NCBI GenBank assembly: GCA_029339195.1 | Contig: JAPTJF010000540.1 | Location: 1 to 38,798, forward strand | DNA length: 38,798 nucleotides | Direction: 5' to 3' | From: Micractinium sp. NFX-FRZ | Lineage: Eukaryota > Chlorophyta > Trebouxiophyceae > Chlorellales > Chlorellaceae | In this document: positions 1-10,500 of the stretch, piece after piece | How positions within the stretch are numbered: position 1 is the stretch's first letter | Layout of the letters: every line of letters starts with the position of its first letter | Notes under the pieces: model-generated | Database searches by the model: none | Seen by the model: the letters and a program-made list of their open reading frames with translations, nothing else | What the model was told of the DNA's origin: nothing | Program-made: the position numbers and the translations under genes

Positions 1-3000
1 GCCGTGCCGCTGCCGCCGCCGCGGGCTGTCCACGGCGGGCACCAGCGCGCCCCCGCTCCCTCCCGCCCCGCTCCCAGCTACAGGGCTGCCTAGGTCAGGT
101 GTGCTCCCAAAGTCCTCGCTGCCGCTGCTGCTGCTGGCGCTGCTGGCACCGCAGGTGCTCCCGCCGTCGCTGCCGCTGGCGTAGCCTGCCCCAGCGGCCG
201 CCGCCGCCGCGGCGCTGCTGCTCAGCAGCTCGCCGCCGGCGGGGCCGCTGCGGGGCCCCAGAGCCGAGCCGTGCTTGGTGATGATGTAGCCAAGCAGGCA
301 CTGGAGCTCCTTGGAAGTCAGGAAGCACAGGGAGGCCTGCACACACACACACAGTGGCAGCAGGTGGGCGGACAGTGTCAGCAGGCAGAATTCACACATA
401 GGCAGCGGGCTGGCGGCGTCAGCAGGCAGAGTGCACGGAGGGCGTGGCGGGCAGGCGGTCTGCAGGGCGGCACGTTGCCGAGGGATCACGCCATGATGCA
501 CAGACGCTGGTGCAGCAGCAGGCTAACAGCCTCAATCCCCAGGGAAAGAAGAGAGAAAACGGGGATAAAGCAGTACACTCAATCCCCGACACTCAGTTCC
601 CTACTGCGCCCCCTTGCCCGCACCTGCAGTTGGTCCTCCTGATCAGGGAAGGCCTTTGGTGCGCTCAGCGTGACCTGCATCTCCAGCCTGCCCTTGTGTT
701 CCAGCAGGGCATCCTCGTCAGCACCAGCTGGCGCGCTCAGCAGCTGCTGCGCCTGCGCCACCAGCGCCAGAAGCGTCTGCTCAAACGGCACACGAGGGGC
801 GCCGCCGCTGCCGCCGCCATTGCTGCCGCTGGTTGCATCGCGCAGCGCTGCTGCTGCGGGCGCCCTTGCCTCCTGTGCCAACGCATCAAGCCGCCGAGCT
901 ATTGCTGCCAGCAGGCCCCCACCGGCGTGCACCTGCGCCTCCATCTGCTGCTGAAGCCGCAGCTGCTGCTGCCGGCTGCCAGAGCGCGCGCCCCCGTGCC
1001 GCCGCCGCCGCCGCCCCTCACCACCGCCGCCCTCCTCGTCGCTGCTGCCGCTGTCCTCAGAACCGCTGCTGCCCTCTGTGCTGCTGGCTTCGGTGCTGCT
1101 GCCGTCGGCCTCCCTGCCGTGGCGCCCGGTGGCTTCAAGCCATGACCAGCGCCCGCTGCCCTCGCCGCCGGCAGCCGCCGCTGGCAGCAGCCGCTGCCCC
1201 GGCTGCGGCATGCGCAGCTGCATGGCGCTGCCGCTGTCGTCGGCGCCTGCGAGCAGGAAGCGGGGGAGGCAGCAGATGCCAGGGACGCCAGGTGTCAGTA
1301 TGCACAACCGACAGGGTCGCTATCCAACACCCCCGCTGAACTACGCCACCCAACCACACCTCCACAAACAGGAACCTCACTCATGCTCAAGTTTCCGGGT
1401 TTGACAGGCACATGCACTCTGCTGCTCGCCTGTCTGCTGCCCGCAGCCCGCTCACCCGTGGCCTGCAGGATTTGCTCGTCCCAGCAGCACGTCATGCACA
1501 GCACGACCGTGGGGAACCCCGGCTCCTCATTCTGGTAGTGAGCACCCACCACCTGCACAGCAGGCACAGCAGGGCACGGCACACGTCAGGCGGGGGCAGC
1601 GCAGGTGGGTTGGCAGCGGCAGCGGCGGGTGCTGGTACGGGGCGGCAGCGGCGGCCTTGATGTGCCCGCCGGGCTCCCCAGCTTGCCGCATGCTGAGCAG
1701 GCACGCAGCATGACCGCCACACGTAGCCTGCCCACCGTCCCTCACGTACACCGCCCCCCGCCTTCTTCGATTCCCTGCTGCCCCTCCCCTGCTTTGCCTC
1801 ACCTCCTTCAGGCACTTTGTGCACTGTACCGCCGCCCCCTCCGGGGTGTACTGCACCTCCTCGTGGTACAGCTGCACGTGGTGCACAAACGCGGCTGCAT
1901 CCAGCACCCGCGTGTCGCAGCAGGGGCAGCGCCAGTAGGCGGTGCAGCGCCCGCCCTGCTGGCGCAGCAGCGCCAGCGCCTCTGCCAGCTCACGCACCCC
2001 CTCCTCGCCCTGCTCCGCACGCACGGCTGCGGGGCGGCACGGGAGGACAGGCGGGCGGGCACGGTTGGTGGTGTGTCGAAGGTGCTGCCAGGTCAGGCTG
2101 GTTGTGACGGCGCACCTAGGCTGTGGCACCCGCGACTCCAGCCAGCAAAGTATGCACGAAGCTGAGCTGCACCAGTGTTCTGCGTGGCACACACATGGCC
2201 ACACCCCACACGCCAGCAGCGCACCTTCCGCCATCTTTGCCAGCGGTGCGCGCAGCAGCTTGCGCCGCTGAGCTGGCTCCAGCTGGCGCCAGAAGGCCTC
2301 CACACCAAAGCACCGCTCCCGCTTGGTGCCCCCCGCCCCCGTGCCCTCCTGCCGGCGATCCACTTTCTGCACAGGCAGACACAGCAGCCAGCAAGGCAGG
2401 GTGAAGAGGGGCGCCCGGTGGGCATGGCAGCCAGGCGCACGTGGGGCGCACAAGCCCGCCTGTAGCAGAACCAGCCTGGCTTGGCCCCACGACCCGCTGG
2501 CCAATGCTAGGGGTGCAGTGCACCCACATCTGCAACGCAATGCACCTCCGGGGCTGACCAGAGAACCATATTGGTTGCCAGCAGGCCCACCACGCACCTG
2601 GCCCTTGCGCCGCCGCATGGGTGCCGCCAGCAGGTTGAGAGCATCCCAGCCCTTGACGATCGACAGGCTGGGCTGCTGGGCAGCATAGGTTGCCAGCATG
2701 GCGCTTGTGTCGCCGTCGGCACCCACTGGCAGCCCCAGCGCAGCCGCACCGCCTGCCGGCTTCAGCATCTGCAGGAGTGGCGGGAGGCAGGGGGCAGCCG
2801 TCAGGGCAGCAAAAGGAATCCGCGCAGCTCAAGCAGGCAGGCTGTGACGACCCACAAGGTGGCCGGCGCCTGCCAGCTGCCAGCTCCCCTGCTTGGCGTG
2901 CTGCCTGCTTCCCTCCCTTCACAATGAGCAGCAGCTCAGCCAACGCGCCCCACGGACTGGAACAGGCACACCACTCGCAGCTGCCACCGCCCCCGGGTGT

Positions 3001-3661
3001 GCATGCTGCCTTCTTCCACCCCTGCCCTCCTTTCCTCCCCTGCTGTGCCCGCTTTGCTTTGCTTCCCTCCTCGTCACCTTGAGCAGCTCTGCCAGCGTGG
3101 CCTGCTGCGACTCCATCTTGCGCTGCAAATCTGTGAGCCCAAGGGACTGGCCCATCAGCACCTGGCTGGCCAGGCGCTGCAGGTCTTGGTGCTGCGGGGA
3201 CCTGCAGGGGCGAGGCCACGTGAATGGCGTGTGCAGAGGGGCACAGAAGAGGTGTGGGTGGCAGGGGGTGCAGTGCGGTGGGGGCAGGCGGCGAGCCACC
3301 CACGCAGCATGAAGGGCAGCGGACAATTTCGGCAGGCACAAATCAGCATGTGGTGAGGCATACACTCCCGGGTGCAACGGAAGAATCTTGGGGTCCGGTT
3401 GCTCGTGCCGCGCTGGTCGGCCAGGTTGGCCCGCGGGATGGGCGCCCGCTCCCACGTCGCCCCCTAGCTGGGCAGCGCTGCCCACCTGCCGCGCAGCAGG
3501 TCCCGCAGGATGGAGTTGCACTCGGCCGCAATCTTGGAGGTCTGGCTCAGGCAGTCGGCCAGCTGTCCCCTGTCGAGGTGCGGCGCCGGCGGCGCCAGCG
3601 GAGGAGCGGTGGACGCGAGCGCTTCTGCTGCCGTCGTCTTCCCCTTCTTGCGGCGCCCCAT
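1..3661 (-). CDS. DUF629-like zinc-finger protein (ubiquitin hydrolase-related), 3' end missing
   Basis: Partial gene whose 3' part runs off the left edge. Exons in transcript order: 3661-3486, 3201-3078, 2768-2598, 2366-2225, 2026-1803, 1552-1456, 1246-624 and 336-1; every junction is in phase. The basic N-terminus (MGRRKKGK) leads to a segment reading FWRQLEPAQRRKLLR, then C238-x2-C241 with His253/254 and His259, and further CxxC pairs (CTKC, CMTCC). A block beginning FW, a helical stretch (VRELAEALALL) and a WxCxxC finger match plant DUF629 proteins annotated as ubiquitin carboxyl-terminal hydrolase-related. No catalytic Cys or His box of a peptidase is visible here. The 624-1246 exon is a Ser/Glu/Gly/Arg-rich disordered linker. 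The last visible exon contains LQCLLGYIITKHG and then turns Ser/Ala/Gly-rich. Assignment rests on motif resemblance only; function is unknown. Confidence 0.78.
339..352. repeat. short (AC)n microsatellite
   Basis: Run of AC dinucleotides directly upstream, in transcript sense, of the exon that begins at 336. It forms part of the polypyrimidine/GT-rich tract before that acceptor. Confidence 0.7.
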
Positions 3662-4003
3662 GCCCCGCTCGCCGCTGCTTCACCGCGCGCCGATACCCTC
3701 GCCTGTCAGGCGTGGGCGCAGCGCTGCTAAAGGCTCAGGTGAGTTGCATGGGTCTGGTGCCGCAGTAAGGCCTGCAGCTGGTCGGGAGCGTGCGGAGCAG
3801 CGTCCCTACTTAGTCGGGAAGGGAAATTCTGCGTGCCTGGCGGTGCAGGAGCCCGTGACCATGCGCACCGTGCGGCCCGTGACATGGCGGGGGTGGGGTG
3901 GTGGAGACTGCCTCATCTGCACAATTGGTTGCATTGGTCGTTGTAACGATCGCGGCAGAGGTTGTTTGCCAGCTAGCGGGCCCTGCTGCTCCCCTCCCCA
4001 ACC
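3662..4003. promoter_or_regulatory. divergent intergenic region (342 bp) between gene 1 and trpA
   Basis: The two start codons point away from each other, so this short stretch must hold both 5' UTRs and both promoters. No convincing TATA box or ORF was seen. The part next to trpA is C-rich. A shared bidirectional promoter is inferred from spacing only. Confidence 0.45.
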
Positions 4004-7000
4004 ATGTCCCTTGCTGCTGCCCAGGCCTGCAGCGCCGCACAGGCAGCAGTCGCAGTCAGCAGCAACCGCAGCAACAGCAGCAGGCCTTTCTGTGCGCCAC
4101 AGCCGCTGCGCCGCAGCCTGCAGCAACAGACCGCTCATCGCGCTCAGGCACGGCCCTCCCGGTCAGCAGCGGCTCTGCGGATCACCATGAGCGCCAGCAC
4201 GACGCAGACCAAGTCCGTGTCGGGCACAATGGCGGAGCTGAAGAAGCAGGGCAAGTGAGTGCTCGCCGCCGCTGCCGCCGCCGCTGTCGCCGCCACCGGC
4301 CACGGGGGGCCACTGCCTTTCCTCACACTGGCACGTTGCCTGGGGACATTCTCCTTCTGAACGTCAACCTGGACGGGTCTAGGGTTTGCACAGGCTGATG
4401 CAGATGGGCTTACCATGTGCAGCTGCCCCGCCTATGCCTCTCCATTTGCCCGGTGCCTGCATTGCACCACCCGCCATACCTGACGGCCTGCCGGCCATCC
4501 CCTGCCTGGCTGGGCGCGCAGGGCGGCATTTATTCCCTTCCTGGTTGCCTGCGACCCCGATGCCGGCACCACCGTCAAGGCAATGCAGAAGCTGGATGAG
4601 GTGGGTGCTGCCTGCGTGTGTTGTCATTCTGTCAGCTTGTCATTCGTTCAGCCCAGTCCTTCGTTGCATGCAGGCATGGCGTCATTGACCTGGCTGAGCA
4701 ATTGAGCGATTGACGCCATTGGTAAACGCGGTTGCTTGTGTCCCTGATCTGCTGGCTGCAGATTGGCGCTGACGTTATTGAGCTGGGGGTGCCATACTCG
4801 GACCCTCTGGCAGACGGGCCCACCATCCAGGCAGCCGCCACGCGAGCGCTGCAGCAGGGGACGACTCTTGACAAGGTGGGGCGGGGGAGGGGCACATGGA
4901 GTGGGTTGGGCAGGGAGGGGACTTGGTAATGTGAGTGTGCTGATCAGCAAAAGACCACTTTTGGTGAGGTGGGGCAGTGGGAGGGCAGATGGAGTGGGTT
5001 GAGAAAGAACGGCTTGTTTGTGCAAAGCAGGCAACAAGTGTGAGTGTGCTGGCAGCACCGACCACTCCTGGCAAGGTGGGGGCCCGGAGCGACAAGCTCA
5101 GACTGAAATGGAGCGGCGGGGAAGGGGCAGGCAACTGACAGCCACACCTTGTTCTGTGTTGCGTCACCCCATCCCTGCAACTCTGCCTGTGCCCTGCAGG
5201 TGCTGGCGGTGGTGCGTGAGGCGAGCGCCAGCATCAAGGCCCCCATTGTGATGTTCACGTACTACAACCCCATCATGGCGCGCGGCCTCGACAAGTTCTG
5301 CCAGCAGGCCAAGGAGGCGGGCGCCTCGGGTGAGTATCGATGGGTGAAGAGATGTGTCAAGTAAGGGTGGCACACGTGTTTCTCGCCCGCTCTCAGTGTT
5401 TGCTGTGCTTGGCGTGCTGCCCAGAAGGAGCGTGTCTCGGCAGCCGTTGGGCGACGACTGGGCGGGACCTGGGGCGGGACACACATGGGGCAAGGCGCAG
5501 CGGCTTTGCCAAGGGGCATCGGCGAGCGGGAGCGCCGCTGCCTTGCCCCACTGCACCGCCCCCGTTGTACCCCGCTTCCCTCATGTGCTGCTGGTGTCCC
5601 TTCCCCTTGGAGGAGACCCTCGCTATTCAAAGAAGTGCCCCTGCCCACGGCACAACGTGCTGCACATCATGATGGTGCCTGTACTGCCTCTGCCCCCACC
5701 TGTACTGCAGGCCTGCTGGTGCCCGACATCCCGCTGGAGGAGACCCCCGCCATCCGCGAGGTGGCCTCCTCCCACGGCATCGAGCTGGTGCTGCTCACCA
5801 CGCCCACCACGCCGCAGGAGCGCATGCACCGCATCGCGCTCAGCAGCCAGGGCTTTGTATACCTCGTGTCCGTCACCGGTGCGTGGGCGAGCGGCAGGCG
5901 GGCGCTCACTGCGCTGCGCCGCACTGCAGCTTGCTGTGAACGCTGCAGCCCTGCCTCTCTGCATCTCATGACTGGCACCGGTGGATGGGGTGTGCGCGCT
6001 CAGATAACGTGCGTTGCTGCGCTGCCATTTGTTTACGGTAGGCCTGACGGGCACGCGTGAGCATGGAGTCCCTTAGGCATCGTAATCACCAACACTGTTG
6101 CTGATGACTGTTGCTGCCCCCTGCCCTCTCTGCAGGCGTGACGGGCGCGCGCGTGAGCATGGAGTCCCGCGTGGAGGGCCTGATCAAGCAGCTGCAGGAG
6201 GTGGCGGAGGGCAAGTCGGTGTGCGTCGGCTTTGGCGTGTCGGGACCCGAGCAGGTGCCCCCCCTTGCTGCTGCTGTGGCATCCTCTCGCTTGCCTAGAC
6301 CTTGGCGTCCCCTTGGCACGCGCCGGCAGTGGCATTAGTGCGAATCAGAAGGCATGCACAGCCGCCCGTGGTGCTGTTGTTTGGAAGCTCGCGTCACTCA
6401 GTGCACAACCGCCCCAGGCACGCTGCTCCCCGCATGCCATCCCTACCCCTCCTCTCCCCTCCCTGTTATCCTGCTTACTCGCGTTGCGCCCACGCCCATA
6501 GCAGATTTGGAATGAGCACGGCTTCCCACCTCCTCCCACCTCCCCATCTCTCTTTCCTCAATTTGCGCCTGTCTTCCAGACCAAGATGCTGACTCCCCTC
6601 CCTCCCTGCCTCCCTCCCGAACCCTCCCTTGCCATCGTCTGCAGGCAAAGCAGATTCGGGAGTGGGGCGCTGACGGCGTCATCTGCGGCAGCGCGCTGGT
6701 CAAGGCGCTCGGCGAGTCTGGCTCCCCGGGTGGGTGGGCACAGGAGTTGTGGGCACATGGGGCACAGGGGTGTTGGCAGTGGCAGGAAGAGTGATGGCAG
6801 CGCGCTGGTCAAGGGAGTCCGGCACCGTAGGCCGGCAACGGTGCAGGCAGGGGGGGCTGGCAAGTTGGTTGGGTGGCAGACAGGCGAGTGATGGCCAGGA
6901 GGCGTGTGTGAGCCTGGAAAGAAAAACTGGCTGCTGAGACAGGAGGCAGGCAGGCACGGCAAACTGCTTTTGTCGCAGACTGCCTCCCCCTTCTGAGCTT

Positions 7001-7116
7001 GCTTGCAACGGGATCCTGACTGGCTGCCTGCCCCTGCCCTGCCTCCCTTGTATGCTGCAGAGGAGGGCCTGCAGAGGATGGCGGCGCTGGCGTCGAGCCT
7101 GCGGGCAGTCATCTGA
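4004..7116 (+). CDS. trpA: tryptophan synthase alpha chain, plastid-targeted, complete
   Basis: Cleaves indole-3-glycerol phosphate to indole and glyceraldehyde 3-phosphate, the alpha reaction of the last step of tryptophan synthesis; in plants and algae it acts in the plastid with the beta subunit. Exons 4004-4254, 4522-4600, 4762-4875, 5200-5329, 5711-5878, 6136-6254, 6645-6729 and 7061-7116 join in frame to 333 residues. The first ~68 residues are Ala/Ser/Gln/Arg-rich with almost no acidic residues, a typical transit peptide. The core then begins with [14 protein letters not shown]. Catalytic Glu117 lies in [10 protein letters not shown] and Asp128 in PLADGP, spaced 11 residues as in bacterial Glu49/Asp60. 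Phosphate-binding glycine motifs GFGVSGPEQ and GVICGSALV are intact. Ends SSLRAVI-stop. A TGTAA signal follows 54 nt after the stop. Several introns contain degenerate copies of adjacent exons (listed separately). Confidence 0.97.
4840..5085 (+). repeat. exon 3 donor edge present three times (trpA intron 3)
   Basis: The 3' edge of exon 3 plus its donor (GACTCTTGACAAG/GTGGGG, junction at 4875/4876) recurs in the intron with junction-like sites at 4968/4969 (CCACTTTTGGTGAG/GTGGGG) and 5075/5076 (CCACTCCTGGCAAG/GTGGGG). Steps are 93 and 107 bp. Both intronic copies are preceded by GTGAGTGTGCTG, so the second copy probably arose by reduplication of the first. An in-frame TAA follows soon after the real donor, so use of the distal sites would truncate the protein. 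Confidence 0.8.
5584..5672 (+). repeat. decayed copy of trpA exon 5 start, inside intron 4
   Basis: About 90 nt here align with the start of exon 5 at 5711. Shared blocks in the same order are GCTGCTGGTG, CTTGGAGGAGACCC (exon CTGGAGGAGACCC), a diverged middle, CCCACGGCA and GTGCTGC. Small indels destroy the reading frame and no AG acceptor is kept directly before it. It lies about 130 bp upstream of the real exon. Confidence 0.75.
6041..6072 (+). repeat. near-identical copy of trpA exon 6 start, inside intron 5
   Basis: The segment GGCCTGACGGGCACGCGTGA followed by GCATGGAGTCCC differs from the exon 6 start (GGCGTGACGGGC..., from 6136) by only a few bases, then similarity stops abruptly. The acceptor in front of this copy reads GGTAG rather than TGCAG. 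Distance to the real copy is about 95 bp. Confidence 0.85.
6499..6522 (+). repeat. possible decayed copy of trpA exon 7 start, inside intron 6
   Basis: AGCAGATTTGGAATGAGCAC resembles the exon 7 start AGCAGATTCGGGAGTGGGGC (from 6650). The match is short and imperfect, so this is the weakest of the trpA intronic copies. Confidence 0.4.
6791..6826 (+). repeat. decayed copy of the end of trpA exon 7, inside intron 7
   Basis: GGCAGCGCGCTGGTCAAGG at 6796-6814 is identical to exon 7 at 6685-6703. It is followed by GAGTCCGGC, recalling the exon end GAGTCTGGC. A 6-nt deletion separates the two blocks and the donor is lost. Offset is about 111 bp. Confidence 0.8.
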
Positions 7117-7566
7117 GCGTGGCGTCGTGCGCATTGCAGGACAGCGGCTGGCACCCTTGTGACCCACAGTGTAACTGACAGGCCTTTTGCACGTAGCTTT
7201 TAACAAACAGACAGTTGGCGAGTGGCGTTGGGAAGTGGAGAGTGTGCGGCTGTGGTCGGTGTGGAGCGTGGTCGGTGGGAAGCACGCATGTAGGCAGAGA
7301 GGGGACGGGCACGGAGAGCTCAAAAGCAGAGGCTGGCACGCTGCGAGGGCCCAACGTTGAGTGTGACAGCGGCACGCAAGTGGACGGAACAGCGGGCACA
7401 GTAGGGGTGGGTGGATGGTGCAGGCACGTGCATACAGTGGCGCGTGGTTGGATCAATCCTTGGGAGCACACATTGCGTGGCGCATGCTTGCGGTGCGTGG
7501 TGCATGCTTGCGGCTCAGGATGCGCGTCTGGGTGGGGCAGGGGAAGCACCTGGGGCACCACTTGCC
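7117..7566. other. convergent intergenic region: 3' ends of trpA and gene 3
   Basis: Holds the trpA 3' UTR with TGTAA at 7170-7174 and the 3' UTR of the minus-strand gene ending at 7567. No TGTAA was found on the minus strand here. The GT-rich stretch 7210-7530 contains imperfect repeats of GGTGCATGCTTGCGG-type sequence. No gene is supported. Confidence 0.6.
7170..7174 (+). terminator. TGTAA polyadenylation signal of trpA
   Basis: TGTAA is the usual chlorophyte poly(A) signal and lies 54 nt after the trpA stop, a typical distance. Confidence 0.75.
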
Positions 7567-10500
7567 TCAGCTGATGCCCAGCATCCCCATGAGACCACCG
7601 AGGGTGTCATCCTCGGCCGGGTCAGCAGCCTGCTGTGGCAACGGCTGGGGTGGCATAGTGTGCAGAGCGCCGCGGCCCGGGAAAGCCATGGCTGGCGTGT
7701 AGGCTGCTGCTGCTGCTGACAGCCCACGAGTGGGTGCCAGCGGGGCCGTGGTGGTGGCGTTGTGCCGGTGCTGGTGCTCCTGCTGGAGAGGCGTGTAGGG
7801 CAGCGGCACAGCAGAGCCCGAGGCAGCGTGGGCATGGTGCCAGGCCGGCGCTGGGCTGGCGGCTGGGGTGGAAGGTGTGGGGGGTGCCTGTGAGTAGGTG
7901 AAGCCAGTGGGTGGGGCAAACACTGTGCTGACTGGGATGCCCATCACCGCCTCTTCTGGAGACAGCTTCTGGCTGATGACAACCACCATGGGCTGCTCCT
8001 GCTGTGCCTGCTGCGCCTGCTGCGCCTGCTGCTCATAGCGCGGCTCAGCAGGGGGCGGCTGCGGCAGCGGCTGGCTGGCTGGCTGGCTGAAGTGCGGGTG
8101 CGGCTGACTGCGCCGCTGCAATTCGCGGTAGGCTGGTGCGCTATGCTGCTGCGGCGGTGGCGGCGGCGGCGGCACGTAGTAGTGCTGCGGCGGGGGCGCG
8201 CTGGTGTACTGCGGGTAGTGCTGGGGGTAGTGCTGCACAGGGGGGCCAGCTGGCGGGCCGTACTGCTCATACATGTTGCACCACCCCTGAGGGTAGCCCA
8301 CATCAGAGGCGTACTGCTGGCTGGGACCGCTGTACTGCTCTGTTGCTGCTGCGTACTGCCCTGGCGCCATGCCGTACTGCTGCGCAGGGTAGGGCTCGGG
8401 CGGCGCCGGGCTGGGTGGCCCCTGCACTGCCACTGTACCGCCGTACTGAGCTACTATGTGCGGCGGCAGGCTACCAAACTGGAGCTGGCCTGCAGGCTGT
8501 GCAGCTGCCGGCTGCGAGGGTGGTGCCTGTGGTGGTGCAGGCGGCAGCGGTGCTCCTGGGGCCAGCCCATGGGCGGGTGGCCTGCCTGCCCCTGCTTGAT
8601 TGCCGGGCGGCGGGCCCGCCTGCAGAGGGTGGTAGGGCGGAGGCAGCGGGGCCAGCTGCGCCACCTGTGCCTGCTGCCCACCCTGTGGCCCCTGCTGCCT
8701 CTGAGGGTAGTGGGCTGCTGGCTGAATGTGAGGCCGTGAGCGGCTGCCAGTGGGCGCTGAGGCATGCGCCCGACCAGCCCACCTCTGCTCGCTGCTGCCC
8801 ATAGCCGGATGTGGCGCTGCAGCAGAGCTGCTGCGGCTGCCTGCATCCCAAGCAGGGGCAGCTGAGGGTGCTGTGGGCGACTCTCGGCCAGGGCTGCGCT
8901 GCGCTGCCGCCTGGGGAGCATGCCGCTCGGGCCTGCTGGGGACTCCCTGCCGCAAAGAGGCAACCTGTGGCTCCTGTGCTGACACCGGCCAGCCTCCACT
9001 CTCCTCCTCCTCGTGCTCTTCTCCCTCTCCAGCCCCCTCCTCCGCCTCCCCCACTGCCTCCTCCTCCTCCTCCACCTCCTCCTCCCCCACTGCCTCCTCT
9101 TCCTCCTCCGCCTCCTCCACCACTGCCTCCTCTTCCTCCTCCTCTAAATCCTCTTCCACTGCCTCCCCATATTCTCCACCCGCCTCTTCAGCGGACCCCC
9201 AGTCGCTCTCACTGCCGCCCTGCACTGCTTCTGCCGCCCCTCTCCAGTCGCCGCCCTGCGCTGGCCCCTGCTGCTCCTCCTCAGCCGGTTCCGCCCACCC
9301 GCCATTCTGCGACCTTGCCTGCTCAGCACCCCAGCCGCCCTGCTCCACCCCCTGCCCGGCAAAGCCGCTGCTCCGCTCAGCGGCCGCGCCCCAGTCGTCC
9401 TCCACCGCGCCTTCAGGGGGCCCCCACTCCGCCTCCACTCCTGGGGCGGCATCAAACTGCCCCTGCCGCTGCTGCTGCTGCTGCTGCTGGTGCTGCTGCT
9501 GAAGCTCTGCCTGCTCCGCCGCCTCCTGCTCTAGAGCAAGCCTGCGCAGCAGCAGGGGTGCATGTAGGCAGCAGGGGGGCTGAGAGTCTTAGGGATATGC
9601 GCAATGAGTGAAATGCTGGGAGGTTTGGTCGGCTTGGGCTGGCAGTCCACGGAGTGCAGGGAAGCAGGCTGCAGCCAGGGCACAAGACACACAGCAGAGC
9701 TGGCAAGCAGGCACGCATGCGGGATGGCAAGCAAGCAAGTACACAAGCCACCAGTCTCTACCAAACGCCCGAGAGCAAGCACCCCACTTATTGTGCTTCT
9801 ACAACTTCCTCCACCAGCCGCCCCTCCAGCCGCCCTTTCCATTCTTCACGCCACAGGCATGCATGCATGCAGGCAGGCATGCAGGCAGCAACCTGTGCGC
9901 CCCACTAGCTCTTCCTCCACCACCACCCACTCACTGTGCCTCCACAACTTCCTCCGCCAGCCGCCCCTCCAGGAGCAGGTGCATGCCCGTCTCCAGGTCG
10001 CACCCAGAGGCATGGGTGGCTGCCCGGGCTTCAGCAGGTGAGAAGCCAAAGCGCCTCAGCTGGTCAATGCAGCGGGCCACCTTGAGGCCGTGCAGTACGT
10101 CTCCATACGACAGGGTGGGCTGCCCGCTGCCACCGGCTGGCCCAGTGCCGGCGGCGCTGCCTCCCCAAGCCGGGGCGGACGCCGACAGCGGCACAGGCAT
10201 GGGCAAAGCCCCTCCTGTGCGCTGCCTCGTGGCAGCCCCCACCGCTGCCAGGCTGGGCCAGCTTTCTGCCGCCCCTGAGAACTGCTGATCTGCCCTTGGC
10301 TGCGCCTGCTCCTGCGGTGGCTGGGGTGGACAGGGAATGGGAATGCCATATCAGCTTATGTTTCGACAGCGCACAGCGCTCTGCCAAGGTGGCACCCACG
10401 TGCTGAGCATGCGGGGCGAGCGCCCCAAATCTGTGGCAGACCGGGAGGCACGACGCTGCCGCTGGCGATGCTCTGGGCATGCCGAGCCAACACTTGAGCG

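Noticed and set aside
2116..3339. Minus-strand 407-residue ORF as a single-exon gene
   Set aside because: It runs through three introns of gene 1 in shifting frames; conserved zinc-finger and FW motifs need the spliced model.
8750..9611. Plus-strand Ser/Pro-rich ORFs of about 250 residues
   Set aside because: Antisense of the Glu-rich and Gln-rich exon 7 of gene 3, whose exon structure is confirmed by its paralogue.
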